A DNA stretch of 64,000 bases, taken from NCBI RefSeq assembly GCF_042649685.1, contig NZ_JBHRZT010000020.1, positions 682,001-746,000 of the forward strand, in the 5' to 3' direction. Positions 45,594-55,937 of the stretch are shown here, in pieces. Position numbers and translations under genes: made by a program. Position 1 is the stretch's first letter. Each line of letters starts with the position of its first letter. Source of the stretch: Bacillus_BA songklensis (GTDB taxonomy: Bacteria; Bacillota; Bacilli; Bacillales; Bacillaceae_H). The notes below the pieces were generated by a model. It did not search any database. It was not told the DNA's origin and saw only the letters and a program-made list of their open reading frames with translations.

Positions 45594-45745
45594 GGGATGA
45601 CTCGAAAGGTAAAAAAATACCTTTGAGTCATCCCCCACTGAAAGGACCCCCAATGAGAAATCCAGTGAAACCAAGGATTTTTTCCGGCGGATTCTTTCAA
45701 CAAAAATGATTCTGGCTATTTGCTTCAAACTTATGGGATAACTTT
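45594..45745. repeat. Palindromic intergenic repeat, family 2, doubling as ytkL terminator
   Basis: Hairpin one (45594-45634): GGGATGACTCGAAAGGTA with its near-perfect complement. Palindrome two (45639-45699): TGAAAGGA...TCTTTCA arms around AAATCCAGTGAAACCAAGGATTT-like core. It ends near CTTATGGGATAAC, as in the 18683 copy. Confidence 0.72.
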
Positions 45746-45749
45746 TTTC

Positions 45750-46430
45750 CTATAACTCGATCACTTCACCGCTTTTCATTACTTTGCCTTCTGATTCCTT
45801 CAACTGCCGGACAAAAGCATGAGCATCCTGTTTAATCACCGGGAATGTATTGTAATGGATTGGTACGACGGTTTTAGGCGAAATCCATTCAGCAGCGATC
45901 AGCGCATCTTCCGGTCCCATCGTAAAATTGTCGCCAATCGGTAAAAATGCTACATCCACGTTATAGCGCTCCAGTAATTTCATATCGGAATAAAGGGCCG
46001 TATCTCCAGCATGATAAATAGTTTTACCATCAATGGTAATGAGCAGTCCTGCAGGCATACCGGTATAGATAATTTGTTTCGTTTCTTCATCTATATAACT
46101 CGATCCGTGGAAAGCCTGTGTCAATTTTACTTTGCCGAAATCGAATTGATGTGAACCTCCGATATGCATCGGGTGAACACGAAGGCCCTTCCACCCTAAA
46201 AATGTCGCCAGCTCAAACGGAGCAATCACAAGGGCATTGTGGCGCTTGGCAATCTCTACTGTATCTCCCACATGATCATTATGACCGTGTGTTAATAAAA
46301 TAACATCCGCTTTTACCTCATCCGCTTTTAAATCGCAGTCGTCATTTCCGCTGATAAATGGATCAATTAATAATGTTTTGTCTCCTGCTTCAATTTTGAC
46401 AACAGAATGTCCATGATAAGAAATACGCAT
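45750..46430 (-). CDS. ytkL: Metal-dependent hydrolase, UPF0173 metallo-beta-lactamase family
   Basis: The 226-residue protein has the metallo-beta-lactamase fold with [10 protein letters not shown] (about 46-55), a distal [11 protein letters not shown] and IHYNTFP metal ligands. UPF0173 members (YtkL) are soluble hydrolases with undefined substrates. Complete, with the usual MRISYHGHS start. Confidence 0.92.
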   Translation of the reverse strand: MRISYHGHSVVKIEAGDKTLLIDPFISGNDDCDLKADEVKADVILLTHGHNDHVGDTVEIAKRHNALVIAPFELATFLGWKGLRVHPMHIGGSHQFDFGKVKLTQAFHGSSYIDEETKQIIYTGMPAGLLITIDGKTIYHAGDTALYSDMKLLERYNVDVAFLPIGDNFTMGPEDALIAAEWISPKTVVPIHYNTFPVIKQDAHAFVRQLKESEGKVMKSGEVIEL

Positions 46431-46631
46431 CTATACCTCTCCTTGCCTTAATTTATTCATTTCTTTATTTCAAGGAAAATAAAGAAATTCCTTGTCTGTT
46501 TTGAAAATCCAGCCATCATTTCATCTTTTTCTACTATTACCCTAATTATTGAACCGTAATCATTTGGCAAGATAAGGATGCCATACTTTTTTCTACATCT
46601 CAACTAATTTGCAAGGAGTGTATATATTAAT

Positions 46632-46669
46632 AAAAACAGCATACATCCCATGGGGCATATGCTGTTTTT
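46632..46669 (-). terminator. Terminator after ald
   Basis: AAAAACAGCATA pairs with TATGCTGTTTTT, overlapping the ald stop codon. Confidence 0.85.
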
Positions 46670-47789
46670 ACAGTTGGCCAAGTAAAGTGCGGGCATCTGA
46701 ATAAGTGAGTTGATGAGCTTCAGCTACAGCCCCATATGTGACAAACCCATTTAATGTGTTGATACCTTTTAATAGTGCTTCGTTCTCCAAACATGCCTTC
46801 TTATATCCCTTATCAGCAATTTGAACGGCATACGGAACCGTTACATTTGTGAGAGCAATCGTTGATGTTTTCGGTACGGCACCAGGCATGTTTGCCACAG
46901 CATAATGTACTACTCCATGTTTTACATACGTTGGGTCATCATGGGTTGTAATGTGATCCGTTGTTTCAAAAATACCGCCTTGGTCAATGGCGATGTCAAC
47001 CACCACAGATCCCTGTTCCATCGTTTGAATCATTTGTTCTGTTACAAGTTTTGGCGCTTTCGCTCCAGGAATCAGAACAGCTCCAATGACGAGATCAGAC
47101 TCTTTTACTGCCTGCATAATATTATATGGATTAGACATCAATGTTTTAATGTCGTTACCAAAAATATCATCCAGCTGACGAAGGCGATCTACATTCAAGT
47201 CGATAATTGTAACATCCGCCCCTAAACCAATTGCAATTTTGGCTGCATTTGTTCCGGCTACGCCGCCTCCGATAATGGTAACTTTTCCTTTTTGCACCCC
47301 AGGAACGCCGCCTAATAAAATTCCTTTTCCACCTTTTGTTTTTTCCAGAAATTGCGCTCCGATTTGTGCCGCCATCCTTCCTGCCACTTCACTCATCGGT
47401 GTCAAGAGCGGAAGAGAGCGGTTTGGCAGCTGGACCGTTTCATAGGCAATCCCAACTACTTTTCTATCTATCAAAGCTTTAGTTAATTCCGGTTCCGGCG
47501 CCAAATGCAAGTATGTAAACAAGATTAGGCTGTCACGAAAATAATCATATTCAGAAGGTAGCGGCTCTTTTACTTTCATCACCATGTCCATTGACCAAGC
47601 TTCTTTAGCAGTGTCTACTATTTTGGCCCCCGCTTGGGTGTATTGATCATCATTAAAACCAGAACCGATCCCTGCCCCTTTTTCGATGTATACTTCATGT
47701 CCCCGATTCACTAATGTCATAGCCCCTGCCGGTGTCATCGCAACACGGTTCTCATTATTCTTGATTTCCTTTGGTACTCCTATTCGCAT
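46668..47789 (-). CDS. ald: Alanine dehydrogenase
   Basis: The 373-residue NAD-dependent enzyme interconverts alanine and pyruvate plus ammonia, used in Bacillus for alanine catabolism during sporulation. Substrate residues lie in MVMKVKEP (K near 74) and [10 protein letters not shown] (H near 95); the NAD fold has [21 protein letters not shown] (about 173). AAAAGGAGACGG precedes the ATG. In B. subtilis ald lies elsewhere, so this is a local rearrangement. Confidence 0.95.
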   Translation of the reverse strand: MRIGVPKEIKNNENRVAMTPAGAMTLVNRGHEVYIEKGAGIGSGFNDDQYTQAGAKIVDTAKEAWSMDMVMKVKEPLPSEYDYFRDSLILFTYLHLAPEPELTKALIDRKVVGIAYETVQLPNRSLPLLTPMSEVAGRMAAQIGAQFLEKTKGGKGILLGGVPGVQKGKVTIIGGGVAGTNAAKIAIGLGADVTIIDLNVDRLRQLDDIFGNDIKTLMSNPYNIMQAVKESDLVIGAVLIPGAKAPKLVTEQMIQTMEQGSVVVDIAIDQGGIFETTDHITTHDDPTYVKHGVVHYAVANMPGAVPKTSTIALTNVTVPYAVQIADKGYKKACLENEALLKGINTLNGFVTYGAVAEAHQLTYSDARTLLGQL

Positions 47790-48123
47790 AGAATGACCGT
47801 CTCCTTTTGATATAGCTGTAATTTATTGTATGTCTGAATACAAAGACAGACACTGTAAACAACCCAAAGATTATGCTATGTCTTTATTCGCTTATATTCT
47901 TTTAATATTCCATAAAATATTCTCGCTATCTTCAAACAAGGACAACCGTGAAAAAACATTTGATTGCCTGATGTTAAAATCCAATGTTCATTTTCACCTC
48001 ATTGTCACCTTAAGGCGAGCCAAAAATAGTAAATATCAACATGGTTCTTCAATAAGGCGTTAAAGAAGAGGTGGTGACGCATGTAACTTTTCCTTGCTTC
48101 AAACACCTCTTATCCCTGAATAC
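47790..48123. other. 334-bp region upstream of ald
   Basis: AT-rich. Near ald, TGTCTGAATACAAAGACA is an imperfect inverted repeat (about 47831-47848) that could be part of a regulator site; weak -10-like sequences follow upstream. No coding frame is supported. Confidence 0.45.
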
Positions 48124-48288
48124 CTATCCTCTCTCTTCGGCTTCCTTCACAACATCTTCATATGTCGCAGCCATATAGCCATCCCCTATAAAGCCGCTCT
48201 CGTAAGCGTCATTCATCTGCTGCTGTGTGACTTGCATCCCTGCTTCGTCATACTCATATACGTGCTGCGGTTGCTTTTTATCATTCAT
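48124..48288 (-). CDS. Small acidic protein, 54 aa, possibly YozQ/DUF4025-like
   Basis: An ATG at 48288 with GGAGAGAACGC seven or so bases upstream opens a 54-codon frame to TAG at 48124. The product starts MNDKKQPQHVYEYDEAGM, contains QMNDAYESGFIGDGYMAATY and ends in an acidic EEAEERG-like tail. It resembles very small Bacillus cytosolic proteins annotated DUF4025; I am not certain of the family. Composition and ribosome site argue for a real gene. Confidence 0.6.
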   Translation of the reverse strand: MNDKKQPQHVYEYDEAGMQVTQQQMNDAYESGFIGDGYMAATYEDVVKEAEERG

Positions 48289-48390
48289 AAAGCGTTCTCT
48301 CCTTTGTCATCAATTGTTTAACACATACGTATTTTCTGTATATTTTTTAATGTTATACTCAAGACATAAGTTGTACTTTCTTATACATTA

Positions 48391-48419
48391 AAAAAGGTCG
48401 CGATGATCGCGACCTTTTT
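48391..48419. terminator. Terminator after argH
   Basis: A nearly perfect palindrome AAAAAGGTCGCGAT / ATCGCGACCTTTTT, three bases from the argH stop. Confidence 0.88.
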
Positions 48420-48421
48420 AG

Positions 48422-49810
48422 CTAATTAACTACATGTTCGGTTATGATTTCCTTTGCTTTTTGAATGGCCAGTTTAACTTGAGTAAAGCCCGTTCCCCCA
48501 TAACTATTGCGGCGATTTACAGCCGTACGCGGGTCCAGCACTTCGTAAATGTCCGGCTCAAATAAATCCGAAGCCTCTTGATAGTCTTCCACTGATAAAT
48601 CCATTAAATAAACACCTTTTTGAATGCATGTTAATACAAGCTTTCCAACCACTTCATGAGCTTCACGGAAAGGCATACCTTTCGCAGCTAAGTAATCCGC
48701 TAATTCCGTTGCATTCGAGAAGTCTTGCTTTGTTGTTTGCTCCATCTTTTCTTCATTTACAGTCATTGTTTCAATCATGCCCGCAAAAATCGTTAAGCAT
48801 CCTTCCACCGTTGTGACGGTATCGAACATGCCTTCTTTGTCCTCTTGCAAGTCTTTGTTATAAGCAAGCGGCAGACCTTTCATAACCGTTAACAGGCTCA
48901 ATAAGTTCCCGTATACACGCCCCGTTTTTCCGCGAATGAGCTCTGCCATATCAGGATTTTTCTTTTGAGGCATAATGCTGCTGCCTGTTGCATATACATC
49001 ATCCATTTCTATGAATTGGAACTCTTGACTGGACCATAAAATGAGCTCTTCGCAAAAGCGGGATAAATGCATCATCAGCATTGAACTATTGCTTAAAAAC
49101 TCAATAATAAAGTCACGATCGCTCACCGCATCCATGCTGTTTTCGTATATGCTTGAAAACCCCAAAAGATTTGCACTGTATTCACGATCAATCGGAAATG
49201 TTGTACCTGCAAGTGCTCCCGACCCTAACGGAGACATATCGATACGCTTTAACGACTCTTTAAATCTTTCGACATCACGCTGCAACATCCAAAAATAAGC
49301 TAACAAGTGATGCGCAAATGAAACGGGCTGAGCACGCTGCAGATGCGTATAACCAGGAACAAGAGTTTCTACATGCTGTTCCGCTTTTTCGACTAACACT
49401 TTTTGCAAGTTGCCAATTAATGAGACAATGGTTTGAACATGCTTTTTCAAATACAAATGCATGTCTGTTGCCACTTGGTCATTTCTGCTTCTTCCTGTAT
49501 GCAGTTTACCTCCAACAGGTCCGATTTTATCAATCAAATGCTTTTCGATGTTAAGGTGGATATCTTCATATTGAGCAGAAAATGGCAATTCATTCTTTTT
49601 CGCTTGCTCCAGTAAGGAGAGGAGACCATTTTGAATAGCCTCCGCTTCCTCTCTCTGTAAAATGCCGCATTTCGCTAACATTTTCACATGGGCTAAGCTT
49701 CCTTCAATATCCTCTTGGGCCAACTGCTGGTCGAAAGCAATTGAAGCTCCAAACTCGTCTATCCACTGTTCAGGACGCTTCGTAAAGCGCCCTCCCCATA
49801 ATTTGTTCAC
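48422..49810 (-). CDS. argH: Argininosuccinate lyase
   Basis: The 462-residue enzyme splits argininosuccinate into arginine and fumarate. The fumarase-superfamily signature [12 protein letters not shown] is present (about 277-288). I start at GTG 49810 ([16 protein letters not shown]), five bases after AAGGTG; the start shares four bases (GTGA) with the argG stop. An upstream in-frame start (49864) would add 18 residues inside argG. Confidence 0.94.
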   Translation of the reverse strand: MNKLWGGRFTKRPEQWIDEFGASIAFDQQLAQEDIEGSLAHVKMLAKCGILQREEAEAIQNGLLSLLEQAKKNELPFSAQYEDIHLNIEKHLIDKIGPVGGKLHTGRSRNDQVATDMHLYLKKHVQTIVSLIGNLQKVLVEKAEQHVETLVPGYTHLQRAQPVSFAHHLLAYFWMLQRDVERFKESLKRIDMSPLGSGALAGTTFPIDREYSANLLGFSSIYENSMDAVSDRDFIIEFLSNSSMLMMHLSRFCEELILWSSQEFQFIEMDDVYATGSSIMPQKKNPDMAELIRGKTGRVYGNLLSLLTVMKGLPLAYNKDLQEDKEGMFDTVTTVEGCLTIFAGMIETMTVNEEKMEQTTKQDFSNATELADYLAAKGMPFREAHEVVGKLVLTCIQKGVYLMDLSVEDYQEASDLFEPDIYEVLDPRTAVNRRNSYGGTGFTQVKLAIQKAKEIITEHVVN

Positions 49811-51012
49811 ACCGTCACCTTCTTCTGATTCACCATGCTGTGTACCTTTGTCGGCAAGCCCCATAATTCGATAAATCCGACAGCCGCATCATGATCAAAT
49901 TGATCTTCTTTCGTATAGGTTGCCAGTTTTTCATCGTATAAAGAATTAGGAGATTTACGGCCTTCCACAATGGCATGGCCTTTAAACAGCTTCACTCGTA
50001 CCGTACCGTTTACGTATTGCTGTGTTTCCTGCAAGAAAGCTTGCAACGCTTTCGTTAACGGTGAAAACCATAATCCTTCATAAATGATTTCAGTTAATTT
50101 CTTCTCAATTACTGGCTTGAAATGAGCCATTTCTTTTACCAATGTTAAATCTTCCAATTCCTTATGGGCTTTTAATAGAGTCATGGCACCAGGACATTCA
50201 TACACTTCACGTGATTTAATGCCTACAAGACGGTTCTCTACATGATCAATGCGCCCGACTCCATGTTTTCCCGCGATTTCATTTAATGCTAGAATCAAAT
50301 TTGCTAACGTATAAGATTGGCCGTTTAATGCAACTGGAACCCCTTTTTCGAATTCAATTTCAATGATTTCCGGCACATCCGGAGTATTTTCCAATGCCGC
50401 CGTTAACTCGTACGCTTCTTTTGGAGGTGCTGCCCATGGGTCTTCAAGAATACCGCACTCATTGCTTCTTCCCCATAAGTTTTGGTCAATGGAAAATGGA
50501 CTGTCTAAGTTAATGGGAATAGGAATCCCATTTTGTTTTGCATACTCGATTTCTTCTTCACGAGACCATTTCCAATCACGCACAGGCGCAATCACTTCGA
50601 GGCTTGGATTTAACGCCTTGATTGACACTTCAAAACGTACCTGGTCATTCCCTTTCCCCGTACAACCGTGAGCAACGGCTACCGCTCCTTCTTGTTCTGC
50701 CACCTCGACAAGCTTTTGGGCAATAAGCGGACGGGAAAGTGCAGAAACAAGTGGATATTTCCCTTCATATAACGTATGAGCTTGTAAAGCTGACAATGCA
50801 TAAACATTCGCAAATTCTTCTTTTGCATTAATCATGTAAGACTTGATCGCTCCGACTGTCAATGCCTTTTCTTTGACAAAATTCAAGTCTTTTCCTTCCC
50901 CTACATCCAAGCAGCATGCAATCACATCGTAACCCTTATCTTGCAGCCACTTTATCGCAACAGATGTATCTAATCCTCCTGAATAAGCTAATACAACTTT
51001 TGGTTTACTCAT
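49807..51012 (-). CDS. argG: Argininosuccinate synthase
   Basis: The 401-residue enzyme joins citrulline and aspartate using ATP. The N-terminal P-loop is [16 protein letters not shown] (about 8-23), and the citrulline-binding stretch is [28 protein letters not shown] precedes the ATG. Coupled to argH; two ArgR-type boxes precede the gene. Confidence 0.96.
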   Translation of the reverse strand: MSKPKVVLAYSGGLDTSVAIKWLQDKGYDVIACCLDVGEGKDLNFVKEKALTVGAIKSYMINAKEEFANVYALSALQAHTLYEGKYPLVSALSRPLIAQKLVEVAEQEGAVAVAHGCTGKGNDQVRFEVSIKALNPSLEVIAPVRDWKWSREEEIEYAKQNGIPIPINLDSPFSIDQNLWGRSNECGILEDPWAAPPKEAYELTAALENTPDVPEIIEIEFEKGVPVALNGQSYTLANLILALNEIAGKHGVGRIDHVENRLVGIKSREVYECPGAMTLLKAHKELEDLTLVKEMAHFKPVIEKKLTEIIYEGLWFSPLTKALQAFLQETQQYVNGTVRVKLFKGHAIVEGRKSPNSLYDEKLATYTKEDQFDHDAAVGFIELWGLPTKVHSMVNQKKVTV

Positions 51013-51042
51013 TACTAGTTCCCCCTCTATATGAACAACTGA

Positions 51043-51058
51043 TTAATTTTTATTCATT
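51043..51058 (-). promoter_or_regulatory. ARG box 1 upstream of argG
   Basis: On the minus strand AATGAATAAAAATTAA fits the Bacillus ARG box pattern (CATGAATAAAAATTCAAG). It lies about 10-25 nt downstream of the predicted transcription start. Confidence 0.68.
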
Positions 51059-51070
51059 AAATTTAATAAT

Positions 51071-51099
51071 AATGTACCACGACTTATCGCTGATTTCAA
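51071..51099 (-). promoter_or_regulatory. Promoter of argG-argH
   Basis: TTGAAA (51094-51099), a 17-nt spacer and TACATT (51071-51076). ARG box 2 overlaps the -35. Confidence 0.65.
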
Positions 51100-51111
51100 T
51101 ACTTATTCATA
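51096..51111 (-). promoter_or_regulatory. ARG box 2 overlapping the argG -35
   Basis: On the minus strand TATGAATAAGTATTGA, a second ARG-type box. Two boxes flanking a promoter are the usual arrangement for repression by hexameric ArgR/AhrC with arginine. Confidence 0.68.
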
Positions 51112-51226
51112 ATTTAGTATAAATATAAATCAATATAGCACTAATTCCGACTCCTGGCCGCTTGTGCGTAGCATGTTTTTATACTTTTTTGTAAAATAAA
51201 GAGGAAGAAGAAGGGGGAAGGGAAAA

Positions 51227-51541
51227 ATGCAGTCTTATTTTATGTATAACGCACGCTTAGGTATTGAACTCCCATCACTAACGCTTGAATGGGAAGATTA
51301 TGATAAACAAACACAACAAGCCATTTTATTACATTGGGAAAAAATAAGAGGAAGAATTCCTGATCGAATTGTAGACTTAGAAGATTTTATTAATGAAAAA
51401 CAAGCCCGTCTCGAGGAAGAAATGGATTTTAAAAAGTCCTGTCAGCTAAACAGCGAGATTGCAGAGCTGGCTTCCGTTATTAATGATTTATGGATTTGGT
51501 ATCGCACTAACCAGGATGTCACAACCAAAATTCATAGCTAA
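51227..51541 (+). CDS. Conserved hypothetical protein, 104 aa
   Basis: A soluble, acidic protein (MQSYFMYNARLGIELPSL, then LEWEDYDKQTQQAILLHWEKIRGRIPDRI) with a helical C-terminal half (LEDFINEKQARLEEEMDF). GAAGGGGGAAGGG precedes the ATG. I recall similar proteins next to argG in other Bacillaceae, but no function. Divergent from argG. Confidence 0.72.
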   Translation: MQSYFMYNARLGIELPSLTLEWEDYDKQTQQAILLHWEKIRGRIPDRIVDLEDFINEKQARLEEEMDFKKSCQLNSEIAELASVINDLWIWYRTNQDVTTKIHS

Positions 51542-51599
51542 GCGAGAAAATCATCATCCATAAGGAATCAAAATCGAATGCCTCCATAATTGTTCACAT

Positions 51600-51703
51600 A
51601 AAAAAGAATTGTCCCCTAACATACCCAAAAGGGAAGAAAACAATGCTTTAAGCCGAAAGGAGGCTGGCCCGAAGACATGCTTTTTTGTCTTCGAGCCAGC
51701 CCC
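51600..51703 (-). terminator. moaB terminator with partial family 2 repeat
   Basis: A 16-bp stem with one mismatch, GGCTGGCCCGAAGACA (51662-51677) against 51686-51701, starts three bases past the moaB stop. Left of it GAATTGTCCCCTAA resembles the left edge of the 23737 and 29868 repeats. Confidence 0.72.
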
Positions 51704-52210
51704 TTACTTATGAATCTCACTAATAATATGTCGGAGCTCAGGAAGAATCAGTTTGTTCATCCCTAATGTGACCGCTCCCGTTGAGCCCGGCAATGAAAAA
51801 ATAATTTTATCATTTCTCACACCGGCGATCGCCCTGCTTAGCATTGCTGCCGCACCGATATCTTCTGTATAGCTTAACATCCGAAACAATTCTCCAAATC
51901 CTACTATTTCTTTCTCTAAAAGCGGTTTTACTGTTTCAATCGTTACATCTCTTTTTGCGATACCCGTTCCGCCGTTGATGATGACGGCATGAATATCATG
52001 TTGTCCTACCGCTTCCAATACAGTCTCCTCGATGCTGTTTCCATCGTCTTTAATAATTTTATATAGATGCACTTCATGCCCCTGTTCTTGTAAAAGAGAG
52101 ATAATACGCTGGCCGCTCTTATCTGTTTCCTCTGTACGCGTATCACTCACTGTAATGACAGCACAACGCAAAGTGTCCGGCGCATGTGCAATATGCTGTT
52201 TATGATTCAT
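51704..52210 (-). CDS. moaB: Molybdenum cofactor biosynthesis protein MoaB
   Basis: The 168-residue MogA/MoaB-type protein acts on molybdopterin, probably by adenylation. Conserved VITVSDTRTEETDKSG, INGGTGIAKRDVTIE and SLPGSTGAVTLGM are present. The ATG at 52210 follows AGGGCAGGGATCATA and overlaps the upstream gene's stop by 11 nt. No other molybdenum gene lies in the window. Confidence 0.93.
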   Translation of the reverse strand: MNHKQHIAHAPDTLRCAVITVSDTRTEETDKSGQRIISLLQEQGHEVHLYKIIKDDGNSIEETVLEAVGQHDIHAVIINGGTGIAKRDVTIETVKPLLEKEIVGFGELFRMLSYTEDIGAAAMLSRAIAGVRNDKIIFSLPGSTGAVTLGMNKLILPELRHIISEIHK

Positions 52211-53045
52211 TATGATCCCTGCCCTTTTCACGTAAATAACGATACTGATAAAAGCGTTTTGCATACTCGGTTACTTGACGGGTAAATTGATAGTTCATCA
52301 CTCCCGCTACCAGCATGCTTAATATTGGATTGCGTTTTGCCACGCTTTTTTTCATTAGTATGAGTAAAATTGTTTTTAATAACTGATTCACGTTTTTTTC
52401 AAACCATGTTTCATCAAGAACATTTTCATTACCCTCGTAAAAAAAGGAATGCTCATGGGTTTCCAATTCATGAACTAAATAGTCCCACCCTTCATTTTGC
52501 CATTGCTTTGGGAGACTTGCTGCATGGAATACTTTTAGTGACAGCATAAGTTCAAATGGTGATTTGATTTCATATCCGTAACTCATGGCTGTTAATTGTA
52601 CTGCTCGTAAATTGAGTAAAACCAATACAGGCATATCCAGGCTCAAGAAAAGAGAGGATCCTGTCCCCGTTAATGCTCCCTGCATTAACGAATAAAACCG
52701 TTGCTTGGCTAACTGCTGTTCCGCCAAATATGTAAGCTGATCGATCGTGAGCTGTTTTAATCCTTCGATTTGCTCGATGTCACCATAAAGCGCCCTTGCT
52801 GATGTTAGAATCTGCTTTTTGGCCTTCTTTTGCACGGCTGAATCTTGAAGCCAAGCACTAACATGAAACAGCCATTCGTCTAATTTATTAATGTATGTGA
52901 GGCGGACATCTTGAGGAACAATCGATACTGTCTGTTCAAGCCATTGTGCATATGTAAGCTGAAGGTCATGAGGAGTGTAGGCTTGAAGCTCCTGCCTCCA
53001 TTCCCGTATTTCCTGTAACATAAGTTCATCCCGCTTTGTTAACAA
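52200..53045 (-). CDS. EcsC family protein
   Basis: The 281-residue protein matches the EcsC family, named from the third gene of the B. subtilis ecsABC transporter locus. Here it stands without an ABC transporter. A hydrophobic stretch near 140-155 (LFLSLDMPVLVLLNLRAVQL) may touch the membrane. The start is TTG at 53045 after AAAGGATGGTAAGCC. It overlaps moaB. Function unknown. Confidence 0.82.
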   Translation of the reverse strand: MLTKRDELMLQEIREWRQELQAYTPHDLQLTYAQWLEQTVSIVPQDVRLTYINKLDEWLFHVSAWLQDSAVQKKAKKQILTSARALYGDIEQIEGLKQLTIDQLTYLAEQQLAKQRFYSLMQGALTGTGSSLFLSLDMPVLVLLNLRAVQLTAMSYGYEIKSPFELMLSLKVFHAASLPKQWQNEGWDYLVHELETHEHSFFYEGNENVLDETWFEKNVNQLLKTILLILMKKSVAKRNPILSMLVAGVMNYQFTRQVTEYAKRFYQYRYLREKGRDHNES

Positions 53046-53123
53046 GGCTTACCATCCTTTCTGACAGACACTCTTATTATTCATTATAACAAAAAACATA
53101 ACGATCATTTAAAAACCAGTGCA

Positions 53124-53246
53124 GGGGGTGTCCCAACATCAAATGAATCATCATGGAGGATCTAGTGAAATCAATGGTTTTCATAGAGACTCATTTAATT
53201 AAAAGATTTTTATGATATGGAAGGATGGCCTTTTGAATCGGCCCCT
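53124..53246. repeat. Palindromic intergenic repeat, family 2 (degenerate)
   Basis: GGGGTGTCCCAACATC at the left, AAATGA...TCATTT arms (53141-53196) around GGATCTAGTGAAATCAATGG, and CCTTTTGAATCGGCCCC at the right, matching the right end of the 55938 copy. Confidence 0.6.
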
Positions 53247-53371
53247 GGAGATAATCTTTCCGCATGAGCGAGCAGGAACCATTAAAAATCAGCATGGTTC
53301 TTTAACAAAGCCAAAACAAAAGAAGATCCTTCCATCTTGTTTGACAGAAGAATCTTTCGCTACAGAGATAT

Positions 53372-53450
53372 GTATATGAATCTACATAAATCATTTAACA
53401 TGAGCAAAAAACGTTCTCATGTTAAATGATTTACGCATGGGCGGCTTTTA
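53372..53450 (-). repeat. Structured dispersed repeat, family 1, partial copy C (reversed)
   Basis: On the minus strand it carries GCGTAAATCATTTAACATGA and the mirrored arm, i.e. the second hairpin of the family plus a short flank GCCGCCCATGCG. The first hairpin and 5' part are missing. It lies 28 bp past the ackA stop and could act as its terminator hairpin. Confidence 0.72.
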
Positions 53451-53477
53451 CTCATATCACAAATTCTTTAGGTGGAT

Positions 53478-54668
53478 TTAGATATTTGCTAGGCGAACAA
53501 CGTCCCGTGCAATCATTACTTCTTCGTTTGTCGGGATGACAATCACTTTCACTGGTGAGTGAGGATAGCTAATGAATGCCTCTTCACCGCGAATGTTGTT
53601 TAATGCAGGATCCCAATATACACCCATGAACTCTAAACCGCGCAGGACACGAGAACGAATTTCTATACTATTCTCTCCGATACCGGCCGTAAAGATGATG
53701 GCATCTACCCCTGACATGCGTGCTGCGTAAGAACCGATGTATTTATGGATACGGCTTGCAAATACTTGCAAAGCTAGTTCTGCACGTTCATTTCCTTCCT
53801 CAGCTGCCTGTGTAATATCGCGAAGGTCGCTTGAAAAGCCAGAGATACCTAACATACCGCTCTTCTTATTTAATACATCTATAACTTCCTCAGCTGTTTT
53901 TCCCGTTTTTTCCATGATATAAGGAATTAAGGCCGGGTCAATGTTACCTGAACGAGTTCCCATCGCTACACCCGCAAGCGGCGTGAATCCCATTGAAGTA
54001 TCAATTGATTTGCCGCCTTCGATTGCCGCAATACTTGCACCATTTCCTAAGTGACAAGAAATTAAGCGCAGTTGCTCGATTGGACGTCCAAGCAATTCCG
54101 CCGCACGTTGTGAAACATACTTATGAGAGGTGCCATGGAAACCGTATTTGCGAATTCCGTAATTCTCATAGTACTCATAAGGTAAGCTATATAAGAAAGA
54201 TTGTTCTGGCATCGTTTGATGGAATGCTGTATCAAATACCGCTACTGCTGGAACGTTAGGCAAAATTTCTTGGAATGCTTTAATACCAACTACGTTAGCA
54301 GGATTATGAAGCGGCGCCAAATCTGATAGCTCTTCGATTTCTTTTAGCGTTTCTTCTGTGATTAATACAGAATCGTTAAAACGCTCCCCGCCATGAACAA
54401 CACGGTGGCCCACACCCGTGATTTCATCATAAGACTTAATAATGCCCGTAGAAAGCAATTTATCAACTAAGATTTTTACGGCAACAGCATGATCCGGAAT
54501 ATCTGTCACCTCTGTTTGCTTTTCCCCGTTTACTGTAATAGTAAAAACAGCATCATTAAGTCCAATACGTTCAACAAGTCCTTTTGTTAAAACATTTTCA
54601 CTTGGCATTTGAAACAATTGAAACTTTAATGATGAACTGCCCGCATTAATGGCCATAATTTTTGACAT
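53478..54668 (-). CDS. ackA: Acetate kinase
   Basis: The 396-residue enzyme makes ATP and acetate from acetyl phosphate in overflow metabolism. The ASKHA-fold start [36 protein letters not shown] and [15 protein letters not shown] [16 protein letters not shown] motifs are intact. AAGGAGCTGTTTTGAGTT precedes the ATG. Confidence 0.96.
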   Translation of the reverse strand: MSKIMAINAGSSSLKFQLFQMPSENVLTKGLVERIGLNDAVFTITVNGEKQTEVTDIPDHAVAVKILVDKLLSTGIIKSYDEITGVGHRVVHGGERFNDSVLITEETLKEIEELSDLAPLHNPANVVGIKAFQEILPNVPAVAVFDTAFHQTMPEQSFLYSLPYEYYENYGIRKYGFHGTSHKYVSQRAAELLGRPIEQLRLISCHLGNGASIAAIEGGKSIDTSMGFTPLAGVAMGTRSGNIDPALIPYIMEKTGKTAEEVIDVLNKKSGMLGISGFSSDLRDITQAAEEGNERAELALQVFASRIHKYIGSYAARMSGVDAIIFTAGIGENSIEIRSRVLRGLEFMGVYWDPALNNIRGEEAFISYPHSPVKVIVIPTNEEVMIARDVVRLANI

Positions 54669-54845
54669 AACTCAAAACAGCTCCTTCTTCTGTACGTACA
54701 TGTTGAATTTCGTCTCTACAATATTCTATGCAATTCGACACGCTTTCTATCCTTATACATTTAATCACCGCAAGCTGTTTATTTCAAGAGTTATCGCCTA
54801 TTTTTAATAGGCATCCACTAAATTCGTACTATTCAGAAACGTCGC

Positions 54846-55838
54846 TCATCCGCGTTTTGCTCGAAACCATTTGTCGATCTCGGTCATGATCTGATTCATT
54901 GCTTCCTTATTTGTAAACTTTGGCAGTTCAACAAGCAAAGCCTGCTTGGGAGGAACGACTCCCTCTCCTTTTTTCTGAAGAATAAAAATGCTTTTGGCTG
55001 AGTTTTCATTCTTAAACAATGAAAGCGGGAGTTGAATCAATCCTTGGATAACCGCCTCTTCTTTTAAAAATTCATGCAAGCAAGGGGCTTGTTCTGTTTC
55101 AAATAAATTATTAGGAACAAGCACCATCACATAACCGCCTGGCTTTGTATAATTTAAACTTTGTTCAATAAAGAGATGATGGGCATAAGAAAGACCCTCT
55201 TGAGCTTTGACCTTATAAGAGGCCGCACCCATATCATTTGGATAATATCCAACCGGCAAATCGCATACGACTAAATCTACAGGATCGATAAATAAGGGCT
55301 GCAAGCTATCCTGATTGAAAAGCTGAACAGGGTGTTCTTGCAGATTTGCATTGACATAAGCCAATTTAATCAACAGATCATCAACATCGATGCCATATGC
55401 TTGCTTCGCTTTTAACTCTTCATAATTCAAAACGGTTGTCAATAAATTTCCCGTTCCGACTGCAGGGTCCAATATAGAGTAATCCTTTTTTCCTGCCATG
55501 AGCTTTCTGATCAAATAACTCATAAAAAGCCCTACGGCATCTGGTGTCATTTGATGATTCGGCTGTGTCGCTTCCTTCATCCCTTTTAAAATCGCTAACT
55601 GGTAGGCTTTGCGGATGGTCTCTTTGTCGTATTTATTTAATTTGATTTTATCGTATTCCTTCTCTAAGCGTTTTTGAGTCACTTCATCTAGTTCGTTCTG
55701 CAAAACTGTTTCATGAAACAAGTTCTCTCCAGTTTCGGCTACCGCTTCTAAATACGAGCATTGCAATTCCTTACGTAAAATAATAGCTGTTTGATCAATC
55801 ACCCCAAATAATTCTTCCATCTGTGTTAAACCGTTCAT
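54846..55838 (-). CDS. ytxK: Class I SAM-dependent methyltransferase YtxK
   Basis: The 330-residue protein resembles N6-adenine DNA methylases: SAM motif LDPAVGTGNLLTTV (about 122-135) and a motif IV position VVCDLPVGYYPND, where NPPF/Y is replaced by DLPVGY. It has no target-recognition domain or restriction partner nearby. The altered motif IV and the position between ackA and tpx match YtxK, not known to be a restriction enzyme. AGGAGGAAATGAG precedes the ATG. Confidence 0.88.
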   Translation of the reverse strand: MNGLTQMEELFGVIDQTAIILRKELQCSYLEAVAETGENLFHETVLQNELDEVTQKRLEKEYDKIKLNKYDKETIRKAYQLAILKGMKEATQPNHQMTPDAVGLFMSYLIRKLMAGKKDYSILDPAVGTGNLLTTVLNYEELKAKQAYGIDVDDLLIKLAYVNANLQEHPVQLFNQDSLQPLFIDPVDLVVCDLPVGYYPNDMGAASYKVKAQEGLSYAHHLFIEQSLNYTKPGGYVMVLVPNNLFETEQAPCLHEFLKEEAVIQGLIQLPLSLFKNENSAKSIFILQKKGEGVVPPKQALLVELPKFTNKEAMNQIMTEIDKWFRAKRG

Positions 55839-55937
55839 CTCATTTCCTCCTATTCATTTGAACTTCTATGTAATAAGGAATATTTATATTATTAGAACAT
55901 CCCATTTTATCATAAACCTGTTTAACAACACAAAAAA

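Larger units (their letters stand above)
53046..53477. other. 432-bp non-coding region after ackA
   Basis: Two repeat families meet here: a degenerate family 2 copy (53124-53246) and a reversed partial family 1 copy (53372-53450). No open frame looks real. Confidence 0.6.

Noticed and set aside
47830..48063. Possible 77-codon plus-strand gene in the ald upstream region
   Set aside because: No ribosome site, no domain-like pattern, and it covers the ald promoter region.
51704..53045. moaB-ecsC as a small novel operon or system
   Set aside because: The overlap shows cotranscription, but both are scattered housekeeping families; no third component suggests a system.
54735..54748. CcpA cre-like site upstream of ackA
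   Set aside because: AGAAAGCGTGTCGA matches TGNAANCG only partly and the CA half is absent; no firm promoter to place it against. Plausible from B. subtilis but not supported here.
54846..55838. Part of a restriction-modification system
   Set aside because: No nuclease, specificity subunit or target-recognition domain nearby, and locus plus motif match the housekeeping gene ytxK.
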